A program made the translations under genes and the position numbers. The notes under the pieces were generated by a model, which ran no database searches, was not told the DNA's origin, and was given only the letters and a program-made list of their open reading frames with translations. A stretch of DNA of 64,000 nucleotides, taken from NCBI RefSeq assembly GCF_036323735.1, contig NC_086031.1:39013725-39077724 (forward strand), given 5' to 3'. This document shows, piece after piece, positions 11,311-22,489 of the stretch (its first letter is position 1; each line of letters starts with the position of its first letter). The DNA is from Rattus norvegicus. Its lineage: Eukaryota > Chordata > Mammalia > Rodentia > Muridae.

Positions 11311-11599
11311 CAACGGTGCCCCACCAAAAAAGGACTGAGAATGAGGACCACTTGTGACACATGGGGAGACCAAAATCTATTTAGGTGGGCCCTGCTCTCT
11401 TCTCCACTATAGATGAACAGCTGTAGTATAGTATACACAAGGACACAAAGGAGTGGTTTGTCCTCCAGTGCAAGCAATTCAGAAGATGCACACTTGCTTA
11501 AGCAGTCAGCGCAAGCAAGACAGGTGATCTCAGAGGCCTGGAAATACATTCACAGCCTCTCCTGGAACTAACCAGCTGTGGGTAGGTGACTACAGGAAT

Positions 11600-12310
11600 C
11601 TGCATAGGGAGATCTATAGAGAGAGTACCTTAGTGACCTTAAGCAGGCACCCTTTCCTAGGCAACCTTAGGTTGGTACCATGTACAGTCGTCAGAACTAG
11701 AAATGAAGCTTATTGTTTGACTAGTTCCAACCCCAACATAAACATCATATTGGTGCTTAGGGTCCAGGCATAGCCAGCAATCCTGACTCACGGCCAGTTG
11801 GGAATGGTTAAGGAACTGATACACTCTTTCAAGCAACCTGAACATTGAAGAGCAGACTTCTGTTGCCTCCTCGACCTTTTTACCAAAGGAATTCCTGGGG
11901 AAATTGTAGTTTGGGGACTTGCCACCTTAAGGGGCTCATATACTGGAGGTACCAATATGGGTCTGTTTGTGCTGATGGGCTGGATGATTTTAGGCTCAGG
12001 TTTCTTTTGAATAATAAATTTGCTGCCTGGGTCTGGACCACTCAGGTATAATGTGACCCCCAAGGTTCTACTGGTTTCACCATAATGATCTTCAGCTTCC
12101 TGCCCAGCCCTAACTTTTATGATATAGGATTGCATTGCCTGTGACCACAGACAGGTGATGACATTTCAGACATAGGACAAGGAAAGAATAGGTGTGGTAT
12201 TTACATGGCTTCTAGCATCACAGAGGGCAGGTATAGTTACTGAATATATTGGAACCTTTTTGTCACTGGTGAGCCCACAGTCCCAGGGACATGCTCGTCC
12301 CTAGGAGTGA
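11600..12310 (-). pseudogene. env: ERV env, surface (SU) fragment
   Basis: The gammaretroviral SU motif CWLC is encoded by 11768-11779 on the minus strand. Upstream in the sense direction (about 11790-12135) an open stretch of 115 codons contains a segment reading LYLSGPDPGS, typical of the C-terminal half of SU, then a proline-rich region. A stop and a frame change separate it from the CWLC part. Receptor binding is the role of SU in the family; this copy is degenerate. Confidence 0.75.
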
Positions 12311-13082
12311 ATGAGCCATCCTCCCAGTAGCCTCTGGATGCTCTATTTTACAGAAGTCCATCTAGAAATGTGGGTTGGGTCTCAGTGGATCCAACTCTAA
12401 ACCTGGCTTAAGGGGATTTGGACCCTTTTCCATGTGAAGCAAAAACAGAGCAAACATAATTATAGGGCCCATGTCAGTCTTATCTTTAAGATAAGAGGGT
12501 CAGAGGCTCTGGTGACAACCCACTTTTATCTGATGTAGTCTGCTTTAGCTGGATGTGAGAGGTCCATGGGAGCACTGGTGACCTTCACCTCAGTAGAGGT
12601 GGTGAGGAGCATAGGTTATGGGCCTTTTCACATTGGCTCTAGGTTCTAGGGCAGGACTCTCTCTAACTATAGAAGACTGCCTGTGTGCAGGATAAGACAA
12701 AGGCGAGGGTGCAGCCTCTCAAACCATTTGATAACTAGTACTCTGATTCTGTTACAGGATCTGTAAGGATCTGAGGAGGGAAGAGGAATTTTTGCGAAAT
12801 AAATGTCTCCATGTGAGGTGCATCTGGCCCTTATGAGAGCTTCAGGTAGGAGGCTAATTGTCACCAATCTCAAGGACATATTTAGCTAAATTTTTCTTTC
12901 TATGTATCCTTTTTATCTGTCCTGAGCTTTTGTAGCCTTTAGGCACAATGTTGTTTTTAATTAACATTTAGGACCTTGGCCAGATTTAGGAAATCTTTGG
13001 CCATGAAGACAGTTCCATTTTGAAAGAGAGGTAACCCAAATCTAGGAAATGTTTTTGTCTGGGATATTTGGGTCTTAGTCAC
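12311..13082 (-). other. Degraded ERV sequence between integrase and env
   Basis: This lies where the rest of integrase and the start of env would be expected. Only short frames remain and I cannot align them with confidence. Confidence 0.5.
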
Positions 13083-13400
13083 TCAGCAGTTACTTACTCC
13101 CTGATGGTTGGCCGGACAGAGCTTGGTAACCATTTGTCTTCCAATAACAGCAGGAATCTGTTGTCCAGCAAGAACCATCACCATTTGCCTCCTATTCAGC
13201 CTTTTCCCTTTTACCCAATTCATTTCTTCCTGTGCATAGGTTGGGTGCTGGAGTAATTCAGATTTAGGAATAATAACCAAGATCTGGGGATGTCCCATCA
13301 GTTCTAAAATTGCCTCTTTGGTGGTCAAATCGTGTAGCACTGTTCCTTTGGGCCTCTGGGGATTTGTTTTTTATTTCCTTTCTGGCTAAGGTGAGACTCC
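13083..13400 (-). pseudogene. pol: ERV pol, RNase H end / integrase start
   Basis: An 85-codon minus-strand frame carries the spacing expected for the N-terminal part of a gammaretroviral integrase: a Tyr/Glu-Glu/Trp cluster, then a stretch ending ANHQG where the zinc-binding His region lies. One of the expected His residues appears as Cys. It is truncated upstream at the simple repeat. Confidence 0.6.
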
Positions 13401-13401
13401 T

Positions 13402-13552
13402 TTATATATATATAAAGAGAGAGGGAGAGAAAGAGGGGAGGAAGGGGGAGAGAGAGGGAGAGGGAGAGGGAGAGGGAGAGGGAGAGGGAGAGGGAGACGG
13501 AGAGGGAGAGGGAGAGGGAGAGGGAGAGGGAGAGGGAGAGGGAGAGAGAGAG
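13402..13552. repeat. (TA)n and (GGGAGA)n repeats
   Basis: A short TATATA run (13402-13414) is followed by a purine tract whose main part (about 13455-13545) is a regular GGGAGA hexanucleotide, broken by a single C near 13498. Confidence 0.95.
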
Positions 13553-13785
13553 CACAATGGACCTTGGTGAGCAAATGACATCACCTGTGCAGTCTCAGAA
13601 GCATCTTTCTCACTTACTAAACACCCTCTGTTTATAACACATCTACTTATCCCTAGGTGAATTCTTAGTTCTAAGACATAAAAATCTGGAAGTCCCTATA
13701 GCAGGGAAATGATGAATATTACCAAAATACTTTCTCTGAAATTCTCAAAATATAAATAAGTAAAATGTTATTTTAAAAAGATAGA

Positions 13786-13885
13786 TAGTGTTTGCAGAAT
13801 GACCACACGGAAAGTTGTCCTCTGGCTTCCACATACATTTGCACACGGGCATACAGAGATTCACAGGAAGATTGCACCAGGCCTC
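13786..13885 (+). repeat. B2/B3 SINE 3' fragment
   Basis: The phrase aagttgtcctctggcttcca, followed by a CA-rich stretch, is the distal part of a B3-type SINE. Confidence 0.5.
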
Positions 13886-15204
13886 TACATAGCACCATTT
13901 AAGACTTTCTTTTCAGACCACAAAAAGTATAGAAATACAATTAAGCTCTGCTGGAGAAACAACACACAAATTCATGACATAACAGAAGGGAGTGGAGTTC
14001 CCACCTGCTCTGATTAAATCTCTCCATGATCTACACCATAATCAATGCCCCATCAATCAAAAGGATATTGACCTGTGGAGTGCAGGCAGCTGCCATCCAC
14101 AGAAGCATACCCTTTAGGGCTCTGTCTTCTTTGGTGCAACAGAGAATCTCACAATATGAAGAATTCATTGTCAAGAAGTACTTTATCTTTGTCAGTATCC
14201 AATATAAATAAGCACGCAAATGACACAAATACATAAATAAATAAATCCACTTTCACAGGGGAGAAGAAAGTGACCTTCCTCTCTTGATAAGCACAACAGG
14301 GCTCTAACCTGTTGTTTGATGAGTTATATGGCTCAAATCTCCCTCAAAAAATAATTACTCATCACGGTGACTGACCATGGAGCACCACTCCTGAAGCCAA
14401 CAAGCCAAACTCAGATGAATTGTTTCAATTTCCTAATTTTCTCAATGAGTGAACCCTGCTTATAGGAAATCCATCCCTGGTTGGCAGTGGCTAATAGCAA
14501 CAGGGACAAGCATGGAGCTGTAGATTTACCTCCCCTCTCTAAGTGCACGATAGAATGGGATTTTAATGTTTGACAGATATGCTCCCTCTCTCTGAGCGGC
14601 TCAGATGTGTTAGCCTCTGCCTAGCTCAGAAGATGCCCTGTGGAGAAAGGTGTCCCACTGTGCTCAGCACCCAACTTCCTCTCTCTCCTCCCTCTGCACC
14701 CCTTTATGCTTTGAAGTTTTATATTCATGGCCAATAAACTCTTTGGTCTCAGTGGAAACTGCCAGTCTGCCAAGTAAATTTAATCAAAAAACATACAGTA
14801 AAATCACATGTAAAGCTGTCTGCTAAGTTAACAATTCGACTTCGTTAAAGAGCCCTCTCTCTCTTAGCTGTTAGTCACCCAGAGATAAAGGGTTGACATC
14901 CATCCCTTGCCCTGCCTAGGCTGGTTTCTGTTTGGTAAAACATTTCCCCTAGAAGATATAACACACCTCATCCATCCACCCACGGCTACAACGAACTAAC
15001 ATACAACTATACCAAAATCTAACTTGAGAAAACAAAGAATTCATTGGCCTTACTTACAGAGCATAAATGAGGGGTAACTTATACAGCTATGGTTCAGTGA
15101 ACTCCATGCAGCTTATCACCAATAACTCTCATCCAGCATAACTGAAGACTTTCCCTTACCTGCATAGTCAGAGTTTCCCTTCCAGTTAATCTTCCACACT
15201 ATAC
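13886..15204. other. Unassigned
   Basis: No recognised repeat. An AATAAA-containing stretch near 14730 (ggccaataaactctttggtc) resembles an LTR polyadenylation region but has no supporting LTR ends. Confidence 0.4.
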
Positions 15205-15293
15205 ATGCATAATACATACATGCATACATACATACATACATTCACTCGCACATACATACATTCATACATACATGCATACATATGTGCGCGCGT

Positions 15294-15339
<46 letters not shown>
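15205..15339. repeat. (CATA)n plus (CA)n repeat
   Basis: Imperfect CATA/CATT units run to about 15283, then a GTGCGCGCGTGCACAC junction leads into about 20 CA units. Confidence 0.95.
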
Positions 15340-16330
15340 TCTACAGCTCCAAAGACCACAAGAGCAGGCGCAGCTGAGGTAGAATCCTATGCAGACAAGG
15401 TTGAGGTATTAAGAGCAAATTCCTGAAAGCTAGGATAAGGGCCTGAGATCCTGTATCCTGTCAAGTTGGCAATCAATATTAACTATTGCAACCATGAAAA
15501 CCTTTCACCCTCTGCATTGATTTGCTTTTTTCATAAATAATCACATCTCCTTTCCCATGTGGATTAAAAAAAGAAGAAGAACATTTCTTTTTAAAATCTT
15601 CTTTTGTAGATTTTGTAGATATCGACATTGCTTGAGTTGTTTTGTTTTCAAAGTGATGCTGACTGATCCTAGACATAAACAGTGACTTTGGCCGTTAGCT
15701 ATATGGGCATCACATCAGGGCTAGGACTTTGCACAGCTCAGCATAGCTCAGAAGATATTGTCTTCTTAGTAAACTGGAATGATGAGGTAAATTATATGGC
15801 TCGACTGGTTTCAAGTTCTGATCCTGGGAGACTTTCTAATCACTCTTTGCTTTTCAGTCTCTGTTAGAAGAGCACAGCCTCTGGTTGAGAAGTTTAATCT
15901 CCAGTGATCAATCAATGAGATGTATTTTATCAATTGGAAAAAGAAAAGAAAGAAACAGGTTGGGCCTTTCCCTGATAATTTTCATTTCACAGTGGTGGCA
16001 AATGCCATCAGATGAGGCAGTGTGGAGGGGCCTATCAGGAACCCAAACTTTACTAATGAGAAGGTGAGATCCTATGTTATGGTTTGACTTTAGAAAAAGG
16101 AAAAGGGGTTTTAAGTAACACTCTTAAAAGTTGACACATTGTTCATAATCTCATGTCCCATCTAGGCAACTATGAATACAGAATTCTTCATCACAAAACC
16201 AGTATAAATAAGTAAAAGATGCAATGAAAATATTAAATATACTATTTACTTGCAAAATGGCTCAGCCATGCTAGCTGAGGAGATCCTGAGTGTTAACAGC
16301 TGCTCGGGAAGAGACTCTGCTTTCTTCAGT
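15340..16330. other. Mostly unassigned
   Basis: The only recognisable piece is at about 15450-15492 (cctgtcaagttggcaatcaa), the end of a minus-sense MaLR-like LTR. The rest shows nothing I can name. Confidence 0.4.
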
Positions 16331-16502
16331 GGTGTAGCTGCAGGTAAATTGCCAGTAAATTATCTCTAAATTGTGTGCATGCAACTCTGGAGACCACAAA
16401 AAAAAAGACATGGGAGTAAAAGGGGGACCTGCTGGGAAGAACAAGGGGTCCAGAAGGAGTATAAAGGGACAAGAGTGAGTACTGATGAGTAAAGATAATC
16501 AA

Positions 16503-16554
<52 letters not shown>

Positions 16555-16570
16555 TGTCAAAATATTTTTT
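16331..16570 (+). mobile_element. Lx-type L1, 3' end
   Basis: Blocks agacatgggagtaaaagggg, ggggtccagaaggagtataa and a terminal region around the TG repeat match the 3' UTR end of an Lx L1. Confidence 0.65.
16505..16551. repeat. (TG)n microsatellite
   Basis: About 23 TG units replace the usual short TATACATGTAT-like stretch of the Lx 3' end. Confidence 0.95.
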
Positions 16571-16849
16571 AAACTGAGTAAAATATAGTTGAGGAATAAA
16601 CACAGGCTCCTCATAAGTGTTGAGTTAAAGTTATATGGAATCAAGAGTAAGACAATTGGTGGTTTCAAAAATTATAGTGTGGAACATTTAGCAAAGAACT
16701 GAATACAGAGTCTCAAAGGTATGTTAATACTCCAGGGGTTTTTGGTGTTTTGTTTTGTTTTGGTATTCAAAACAGACAAGGTAAGGGAATAACATAATTA
16801 TCTATTGACACAAAGACAGAATATAGTATGTACATATATTATTAGACAG
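16571..16849. other. Unassigned, AT-rich
   Basis: Nothing is recognised; a GTTTT-rich run lies near 16745. Confidence 0.5.
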
Positions 16850-17165
16850 CTTCTGTTGATATAACCCAATACCCAAGGCCCAGTACTTTTATAAGAAGCA
16901 ATGCTCATTTAGCTTATAAGTTGGAAGAGTAGACACCCAAAACAGAGTCCCTATTCACTTACTCTTTGCTCTGGCTAGCACTAAGCTCCTAGACTTTTCC
17001 TTCTGCTAACAAAAGATTCCTAGATGAATACCCATTTCATGGGATCCATTATTGCAATAGTTTGGTAGTCCAAGTGAGAGGCACAGTGTCTCTTCTGAAT
17101 ACCTTTATTCCTAACCACCTTTTTTAACCACAAAATTTCCAACATATGGGCCCTCAGAGTTCAAG
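16850..17165 (-). repeat. MaLR-like LTR, degraded
   Basis: The order aataacc-like start, agcaatgctcatttagctta, accttttttaaccacaaaat, ccaacatatgggccctcaga is that of a MaLR LTR read backwards. Confidence 0.5.
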
Positions 17166-17419
17166 TGACCTCCAAATTAGAACATGTATAATGGAATATC
17201 ATACAGCCTTGGGAAAGAAATCTGTTTTATGATGAGCCTATATTAATTAAAATGAACCAGTGGCATGACAGCATATACTGCCAGACCCTCTGTTTCTGAA
17301 GTATTGAAAATACAGCCCAATTCATGCAACTCAAGAATGGGATGTTGAGTCATTATGGCTTGGTGTACAGTGTCACTCACCAAAGAGCAGAGTCTCAATC
17401 AAGCAAAATCTGATGACGA

Positions 17420-17765
17420 CTTAATTGTCAACACAATAAGATCTAGGCTCGTCAAGAGACACATTTCTGGTGTGCCTGTAAGGAGGTTTTATATTGGGTT
17501 CATTGAGATGGGAAAACTTTCCTAAATGTGGGGGATGCCATTTAAGGGCATATACCAAATAATCAGGAAGTGAGCTGAGTACCAGCACTCAGCCCTCACT
17601 GTTTCCTGAATAGAACAATGTGAGCATCTGGCTCCTGTTCTTGCTGCCAGTCCTTCTCATCATGATGGATTGGGCCTTCAAACTGTGAGCCAAAATAGAC
17701 ACTTCCAGAAGTTTCTTTTGTCATCTGGAATTTTGTTACAGCCACAAGAAAAATAAATCATACAC
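17420..17765 (+). repeat. MaLR-like LTR
   Basis: In sense it shows tcatcatgatggattgggcc, gtgagccaaaatagacactt (decayed polyadenylation region) and an end resembling acagccacaagaaaaataaa. It belongs to the same general rodent family as the LTRs at 31, 32, 37 and 53 kb. Confidence 0.6.
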
Positions 17766-18473
17766 AGGATAAAGGAGCTCTAAGGACCTGCTTCATGTTA
17801 TCTGCCATCAACAGTAATGAGGAAGGCATTTCCATTTTTGTTAAGAGTAGAGCTCATGGCTTCATAAAGTTTGGAAGAAAGTATCTATGATATTTAATTT
17901 AACAAAAATAGTGATAAAGACCTCACATAAGTATACAGTCAATATAGACATCATAATTCTAATTATAATTTATTCCCAAAGTATATAATTTTACATCAAG
18001 TGATGTGCTTAGAAAATTTTCAAAGACTTGACTCCTTGTAGATTAAAAAGTCTGGAATATTTTAGTTCAAACTAATTTGTAAATATTCTCACATGAACTT
18101 CACAGTTATGTAAGCTAAGACTAGAAGTTGGTAAGTTTAGGACTGATTTGTTCTGAATGGGAACCTACCAGAGTGCTACCATATTTTACAACTGAGAACT
18201 GTGAAGTTTTTCCACTGAACTGTGCTTTTGACAAAGACTTAGACTACCAGGAAGTGACAGCTAGAGTTAAAGCAAAGTGTTTCAGATCATCTTCAAGGGT
18301 TTCCTTGGATCTGAACATGAAACAGCTCCTCAAGAGTGAGGCAGCACACTGCAACCAAGACCAGTGCAAAAGATATATTAAGTACAGAGACGCAACAAAG
18401 ATGCACCATGGGTTTATGGGTAGGTGCCAGGGATCTCAAGCCAAAATGAAAGCAGTTAGGCTAAGAATATAAG
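17766..18473. other. Unassigned
   Basis: A 114-codon plus-strand frame (18128-18472) begins at a TTG and has no recognisable similarity; I treat it as chance. Confidence 0.4.
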
Positions 18474-18648
18474 TACAGTGCTTGTGTAGCTTGCACAAAA
18501 CCCAGATTCAATAAACTGAGCATGATTGTGCACAGCTATAATCCTAGGATTCAAGAGATAGAGGGAATCAGATCAGAAGTTCAAGGTGAACCCCAACTCT
18601 ATATCAAGTTTGAGGCCAGCCTGCCCCTAAAAGTAAGAAAAAGAAAAG
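18474..18648 (+). repeat. ID-B1 composite SINE
   Basis: A decayed ID-like head is followed by B1-like sequence: acagctataatcctaggatt, atcagaagttcaaggtgaac, tttgaggccagcctgcccct. Confidence 0.65.
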
Positions 18649-18659
18649 TAGTTTAATTT

Positions 18660-18862
18660 GCTCGATGGTATAAAAAGTCAATAATTTATTCATTCAAAAA
18701 TTTTTGTAGCACCTCATATATGTCAGATACTCAGTGAGGTGCTGTGAATATGCTGGTATATAAAATGTTTAGTTCTTATTTATCTGAGATTAGAAACCAG
18801 TGGAAGGCAGACACAAACACTGTATCTTAAGAGTTATAAAGAGAAATACAAGACACAACATA
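18660..18862 (+). repeat. Possible ancient LINE 3' end
   Basis: The phrases ttattcattcaaaaattttt, gcacctcatatatgtcagat and gatactcagtgaggtgctgt resemble the common 3' part of old mammalian LINEs (L1M or L2-like). Confidence 0.4.
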
Positions 18863-19608
18863 TGTGTCTGTTGCGAAGATGGTTATTTTTATCATCAATT
18901 GGATATAACACAGGGTCACATAGAAAGAGAAAGTATCATATGAAGTACCTCAATCAGGTTGGCCTATCTTTTGAGCAATGTCGTGTTTACTAACTGGTAG
19001 AACAGAGCCCAGACTGCTTTTGGCAGCACCATTACCTGGGCAGGTGGCCCTGGATTATATAAAATCATAGATGACCATAAGCCATCGAGTGAGCCACAAG
19101 TATTCCTCTGTGGTTTCTGCTTCAGTTACTGCTTGAGTTTCTGCTCTAACTCCCCTCAATGATGGTGTGCTGTGTAGCTTTATGCCAACTTGACACAAGC
19201 TAGAGTCTGAAAAAAATGAAACTTCAATTAAGCACATTTTCTTGATGAGTGAATGATGGAGGAGCACCCAGTCCATTCTAGGTGATGCCATCTCTAGGTG
19301 AGTGGTCCTGGGTTTTGTATGAAAGTAGTCTGAGCAAGCCATGAGGAGCAAGCAAGTAAGCAGTACCCCTCCAAGGCCTCTGCACCAGGTCCCACCTCCA
19401 GATCCCTGCCCTGTTTTGAGTTACTACCTGACCTCTTTAAGTGATAGACTATGCCCTGCAAGTCAAATAAACCCTGTCCTCCCCAACTTTCTTTTTGGTC
19501 ATGTATGTCTAAGACAGATGGGTTGTGACCTGAAAGTAAATCTTTTCCTTCCCAGATTGTTTCTGGTCATTGTGCTTATCACAGCAACAGAAAGGCAAAC
19601 TAGGTCCA
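18863..19608 (+). repeat. MaLR-like LTR (outer), interrupted
   Basis: Its first part runs to about 19165 (ending caatgatgg) and its last part resumes at 19522 (ttgtgacctgaaagtaaatc) and ends near 19608 (aactaggtcca). Joining the halves restores the order expected of this LTR family. Confidence 0.75.
19166..19516 (+). repeat. MaLR-like LTR (inner), with 5-bp duplication
   Basis: It starts TGTGCTGTGTAG and ends TAAGACA and is flanked by a perfect 5-bp duplication gatgg (19161-19165 and 19517-19521), the size typical of ERVL/MaLR insertions. It carries aagtcaaataaaccctgtcc as the polyadenylation region and has a small deletion near its end. Confidence 0.8.
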
Positions 19609-20057
19609 TTGTGAAGTCAGAATCAAGGAGGATGTCATGAGATGACTTAAGCTCAGACGTAGAGGATAAATAGAGGTAAGACAAAGGCAGAAAGACAGGT
19701 AGGGCTGAGACAGTGTCCAGGCTATAACCAGGAAGACAAGCTCCTCGGACTGCCCAGATCTGGAGTAGTGTTAGAAGTCCAGTGCTCTTGCATTACAAGA
19801 AAGAAACAGGACAGTGCTGGACCTGAGACCAGGGACACTTGAGTGGCCCTTGAGCAATGATAAGATGTTTATTTTGGGCCAAGAAGAAAGAAAGTCACTG
19901 GCAGGCTTCAGCCACAGAGGGAATTCATTCCATTAGCATTTGCCAAAGATGCCAACCTAGGCTTTCTAACCTGCAGCATGGGAGAGCGGATGGCAATCAA
20001 TCAGGGAACTCCCGTGTGATTAGATGGGAGGTAATGAAGTCTGAGGCATCATTAGCC
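19609..20057. other. Unassigned
   Basis: I recognise no element here. Confidence 0.5.
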
Positions 20058-20468
20058 TGTCTTAGTCACTCTTCTATTTTTATGAAGGGACATTATGACC
20101 AAGGCTACTCTAAAAACAAAAAACAAACAAACAAACAAACAAAACCCTTTTAAAAAGACACTTAAAAATGGGGGCTTGCTTAGAGTTTCAGGGGCTTAAT
20201 CCATTATCATCACGGCTGGCTGGGAGCAAGGGGCACAAGGCTGACACTGTGCAAGAACAATACCTGGAAGCTACATCATCATCTGTGGGCGACAAGCAGA
20301 GAAACACTGGCTCCAGTGTCAGCTTTTGAAACCTCAAACCTCGCTCCCAGTGATACATCTCCTCCAAAAAGAGCCACGCCTCCTAATCCTTCCCAACATC
20401 ACACCAACTGGGGACCAAGTATTCACTCATGTAAGCCCATTGGACCCCATCTCATTCTAACCACCACA
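20058..20468 (-). repeat. MaLR-like LTR
   Basis: The plus strand starts tgtcttagtcac and ends ctaaccaccaca (TG...CA). Internal marks are gggcttaatccattatcatc, cttttgaaacctcaaacctc, ccacgcctcctaatccttcc and aactggggaccaagtattca. A (CAAA)n run at about 20112-20142 lies where the family has a short A-rich stretch. Confidence 0.7.
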
Positions 20469-20732
20469 AGGACAGAAGAGGTAGAAACCATAGGAGTCCC
20501 TATGTAAATTGCCTGTAACTCTGGTGAAGAGATAAAGCCTACCCAACCCCAGTGCTCTCACCTGGGGTAACCCTGATGACTTCTGTCACTTGGAACATCC
20601 TGACAGGTCTGTGCAAGCCAGAAGAGAGGACTCAAGATGGATCCAGCAGTCACACGAATGATAATTCTCAGGCTTCTCATAACCAAGATTTACTATGGAA
20701 ATACAAGTTCCTTCTGTTAAAAGTTGTGTGGA
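20469..20732. other. Unassigned
   Basis: Nothing is recognised. Confidence 0.5.
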
Positions 20733-20930
20733 TTGGGCTGGAGATGTGGCTCAACTGGAAAAAATGATTGCTTAGCATGCATGATGCCCTGGGTTCCATC
20801 CCCACAACTTGAAACACTAACTCTCAGGCAAAAGAGGAAGAAAGATCAGGAGCTCAAGATCCTCCTCAGGCACCTGTAGTGCTTAGGGCTGGTGTGGGCT
20901 GCATGGTAGCCTGTCTCAAAAGTCAAACAG
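20733..20930 (+). repeat. ID-B1 composite SINE
   Basis: The head gggctggagatgtggctcaa and gccctgggttccatccccac are ID/tRNA-like, and the body ends gtagcctgtctcaaaagtca. Confidence 0.7.
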
Positions 20931-21372
20931 AACAATGGTATGTGGTGAGCAAGTCAAAGCACTGAAAGCTGATTTCTTTTGCATTTATTTGGCAGGAAAT
21001 GCCTGAAACCTTACAGCCAAACACACTGGGACTGACTAACCACAGGAAAGGCAATGTTGCTGAATTGAAAGCCTGCATGAACTCGCCATTTATTATTAAT
21101 GCCACCACGGGCACCTAGGGCTTTGATATGGATACAAGAGCTACCTGGCTGCTTTCAGCCAGCACAGCCTCCTGCTCTTTCTTCCAAAGAGCACTTAATT
21201 TTCAGGGAAGAAAGCTTCTTTGGTAGCTTGCCCTCCAGATCATCAGAATAGAAGATGTTCAAGTGCAGAAACAAAGCCATTCTAGAGGGGATCTGGGACT
21301 CATTCTCAGCACAACCACAAAGACTGGAAAGTCTGATGATCTGACTGAAATACAGCTTCAAAAGCAGATAAA

Positions 21373-21373
<1 letters not shown>
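20931..21373. other. Unassigned
   Basis: No repeat or exon is recognised. Confidence 0.5.

Positions 21374-21433
<60 letters not shown>
21374..21433. repeat. (TG)n microsatellite
   Basis: Thirty uninterrupted TG units (60 bp), among the longest dinucleotide runs in the window. An ID-like fragment (gcttacttagcatgtataaa) follows to about 21500. Confidence 0.95.
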
Positions 21434-21436
<3 letters not shown>

Positions 21437-21554
21437 ATTGGGCTCAGCTAGAAAATGCTTACTTAGCATGTATAAAGCCCTGTGTTCTATATATATGAAC
21501 ATGCCAGGCACACCACACAATTTTACTTAAAACTTGCATTTTTAACTTTTCCCA

Positions 21555-22262
21555 AAATTCTTGATTTTTTTTAAAGAATATTTATTTAGTTGGTATATCT
21601 GTGTGTCTGGAATATGCTGAGGAGGACACAGGTGTCTTCCTCTAATGCCCCACCTTCCTTTTTGATACAAGTTCTCTCTCTGAACCCAAAGCTTTCATTT
21701 CTAGATAGGCTGACTGACCAGAGACTTCCCCAAACCTGCCAGTATCCTCCTACCTTAGTTAGGATTCTTTTGATGCAATAAAACACCTTGACCAAAATCC
21801 ACTTGGGAAAAACGGTATTTCCCATTACAATTCTGAAGTCACAGTTCATCAGCGAGGGAAGTCAGGACAGGAAATCAAAGCAGGAACTGGAAGGCAGGAG
21901 CTAAAGAAGAAGCCCTGGAGAAATACCCCTTACTCCCTTCCTCCCCATGGCTTGTTGAACCAGCTTCCTCCTACTCTCCAGACTACCTGAGCCAATCATT
22001 AATAAAGAAAATCCCTGCAGAACTGCCTACAAAGTCACACCATGGAGACATTTGCTTAATAAGAGAGTCTCTTCCCAAGAACGTTTGTGTTAAGTTGGCA
22101 AAAGTCAGCCATCAGGTTCCCATTTCCCTTACCCCCAATACTGGGGTTACAGAACTGCACATCAGGCATGCTTTTACATTAGTAGTAGGGCTTGAACTCA
22201 CATCCTCTTGCTTGCATAGCAAGTGGCAAGCACTCTTATGCACTGAGCCATAGCCACGGTCT
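21555..22262 (-). repeat. B4-type SINE split by an LTR
   Basis: The first B4 part (aggtgtcttcctctaatgcc, then a decayed B1 region ending agtatcctcctacc) is followed after the LTR by the next B4 part (aatactggggttacagaact, cttgcttgcatagcaagtgg, cactgagccatag). Confidence 0.7.
21752..22114 (-). repeat. MaLR-like LTR inside B4
   Basis: The plus strand reads ttagttaggattcttttgat, aagtcaggacaggaaatcaa, gagccaatcattaataaaga, ending aagtcagccatca. It is the same family as the LTR at 25983. Confidence 0.7.
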
Positions 22263-22489
22263 TGATTTTCTTTTTTAATCAATGAGTTTCATCAGGGTTA
22301 CTTTCAGGAACTCGGGTGAGCAGTTATTTATTATACCAATATGTACAACTCGCTTAGGGGCTGCACCACTGAAGAGAATGTTTTTCCCTTGCCCAGCATA
22401 GATTCTCAGGGAGGGGAGGGGCCTTGCAACAGAATGTTTAAAGGCCCAATCTTGTGATGGTCTTATTGAGGTAATCATATCTTTTAAAA

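Larger units (their letters stand above)
10315..13400 (-). mobile_element. ERV1 (gammaretrovirus-like) relic: LTR, env, integrase
   Basis: Read on the minus strand, this holds an integrase N-terminal fragment, then decayed env SU and TM, then one LTR. Frames are broken by many stops and frameshifts. Gag, protease, reverse transcriptase and the upstream LTR are missing; the relic stops at the TA and GGGAGA repeats at 13.40 kb. A B1 SINE later inserted in the TM region. The family is assigned from the CWLC motif in SU and the QNRRGLD motif in TM, both hallmarks of gammaretroviral Env. Which rodent ERV1 family it is I cannot say. Confidence 0.8.

Noticed and set aside
13310..13584. Overlapping frames coding for Gly-Glu or Ser-Leu/Pro repeats
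   Set aside because: They are produced by the GGGAGA array.
18128..18472. 114-codon plus-strand frame
   Set aside because: It starts at TTG, shows no family motif, promoter or splice signal, and its length is possible by chance.
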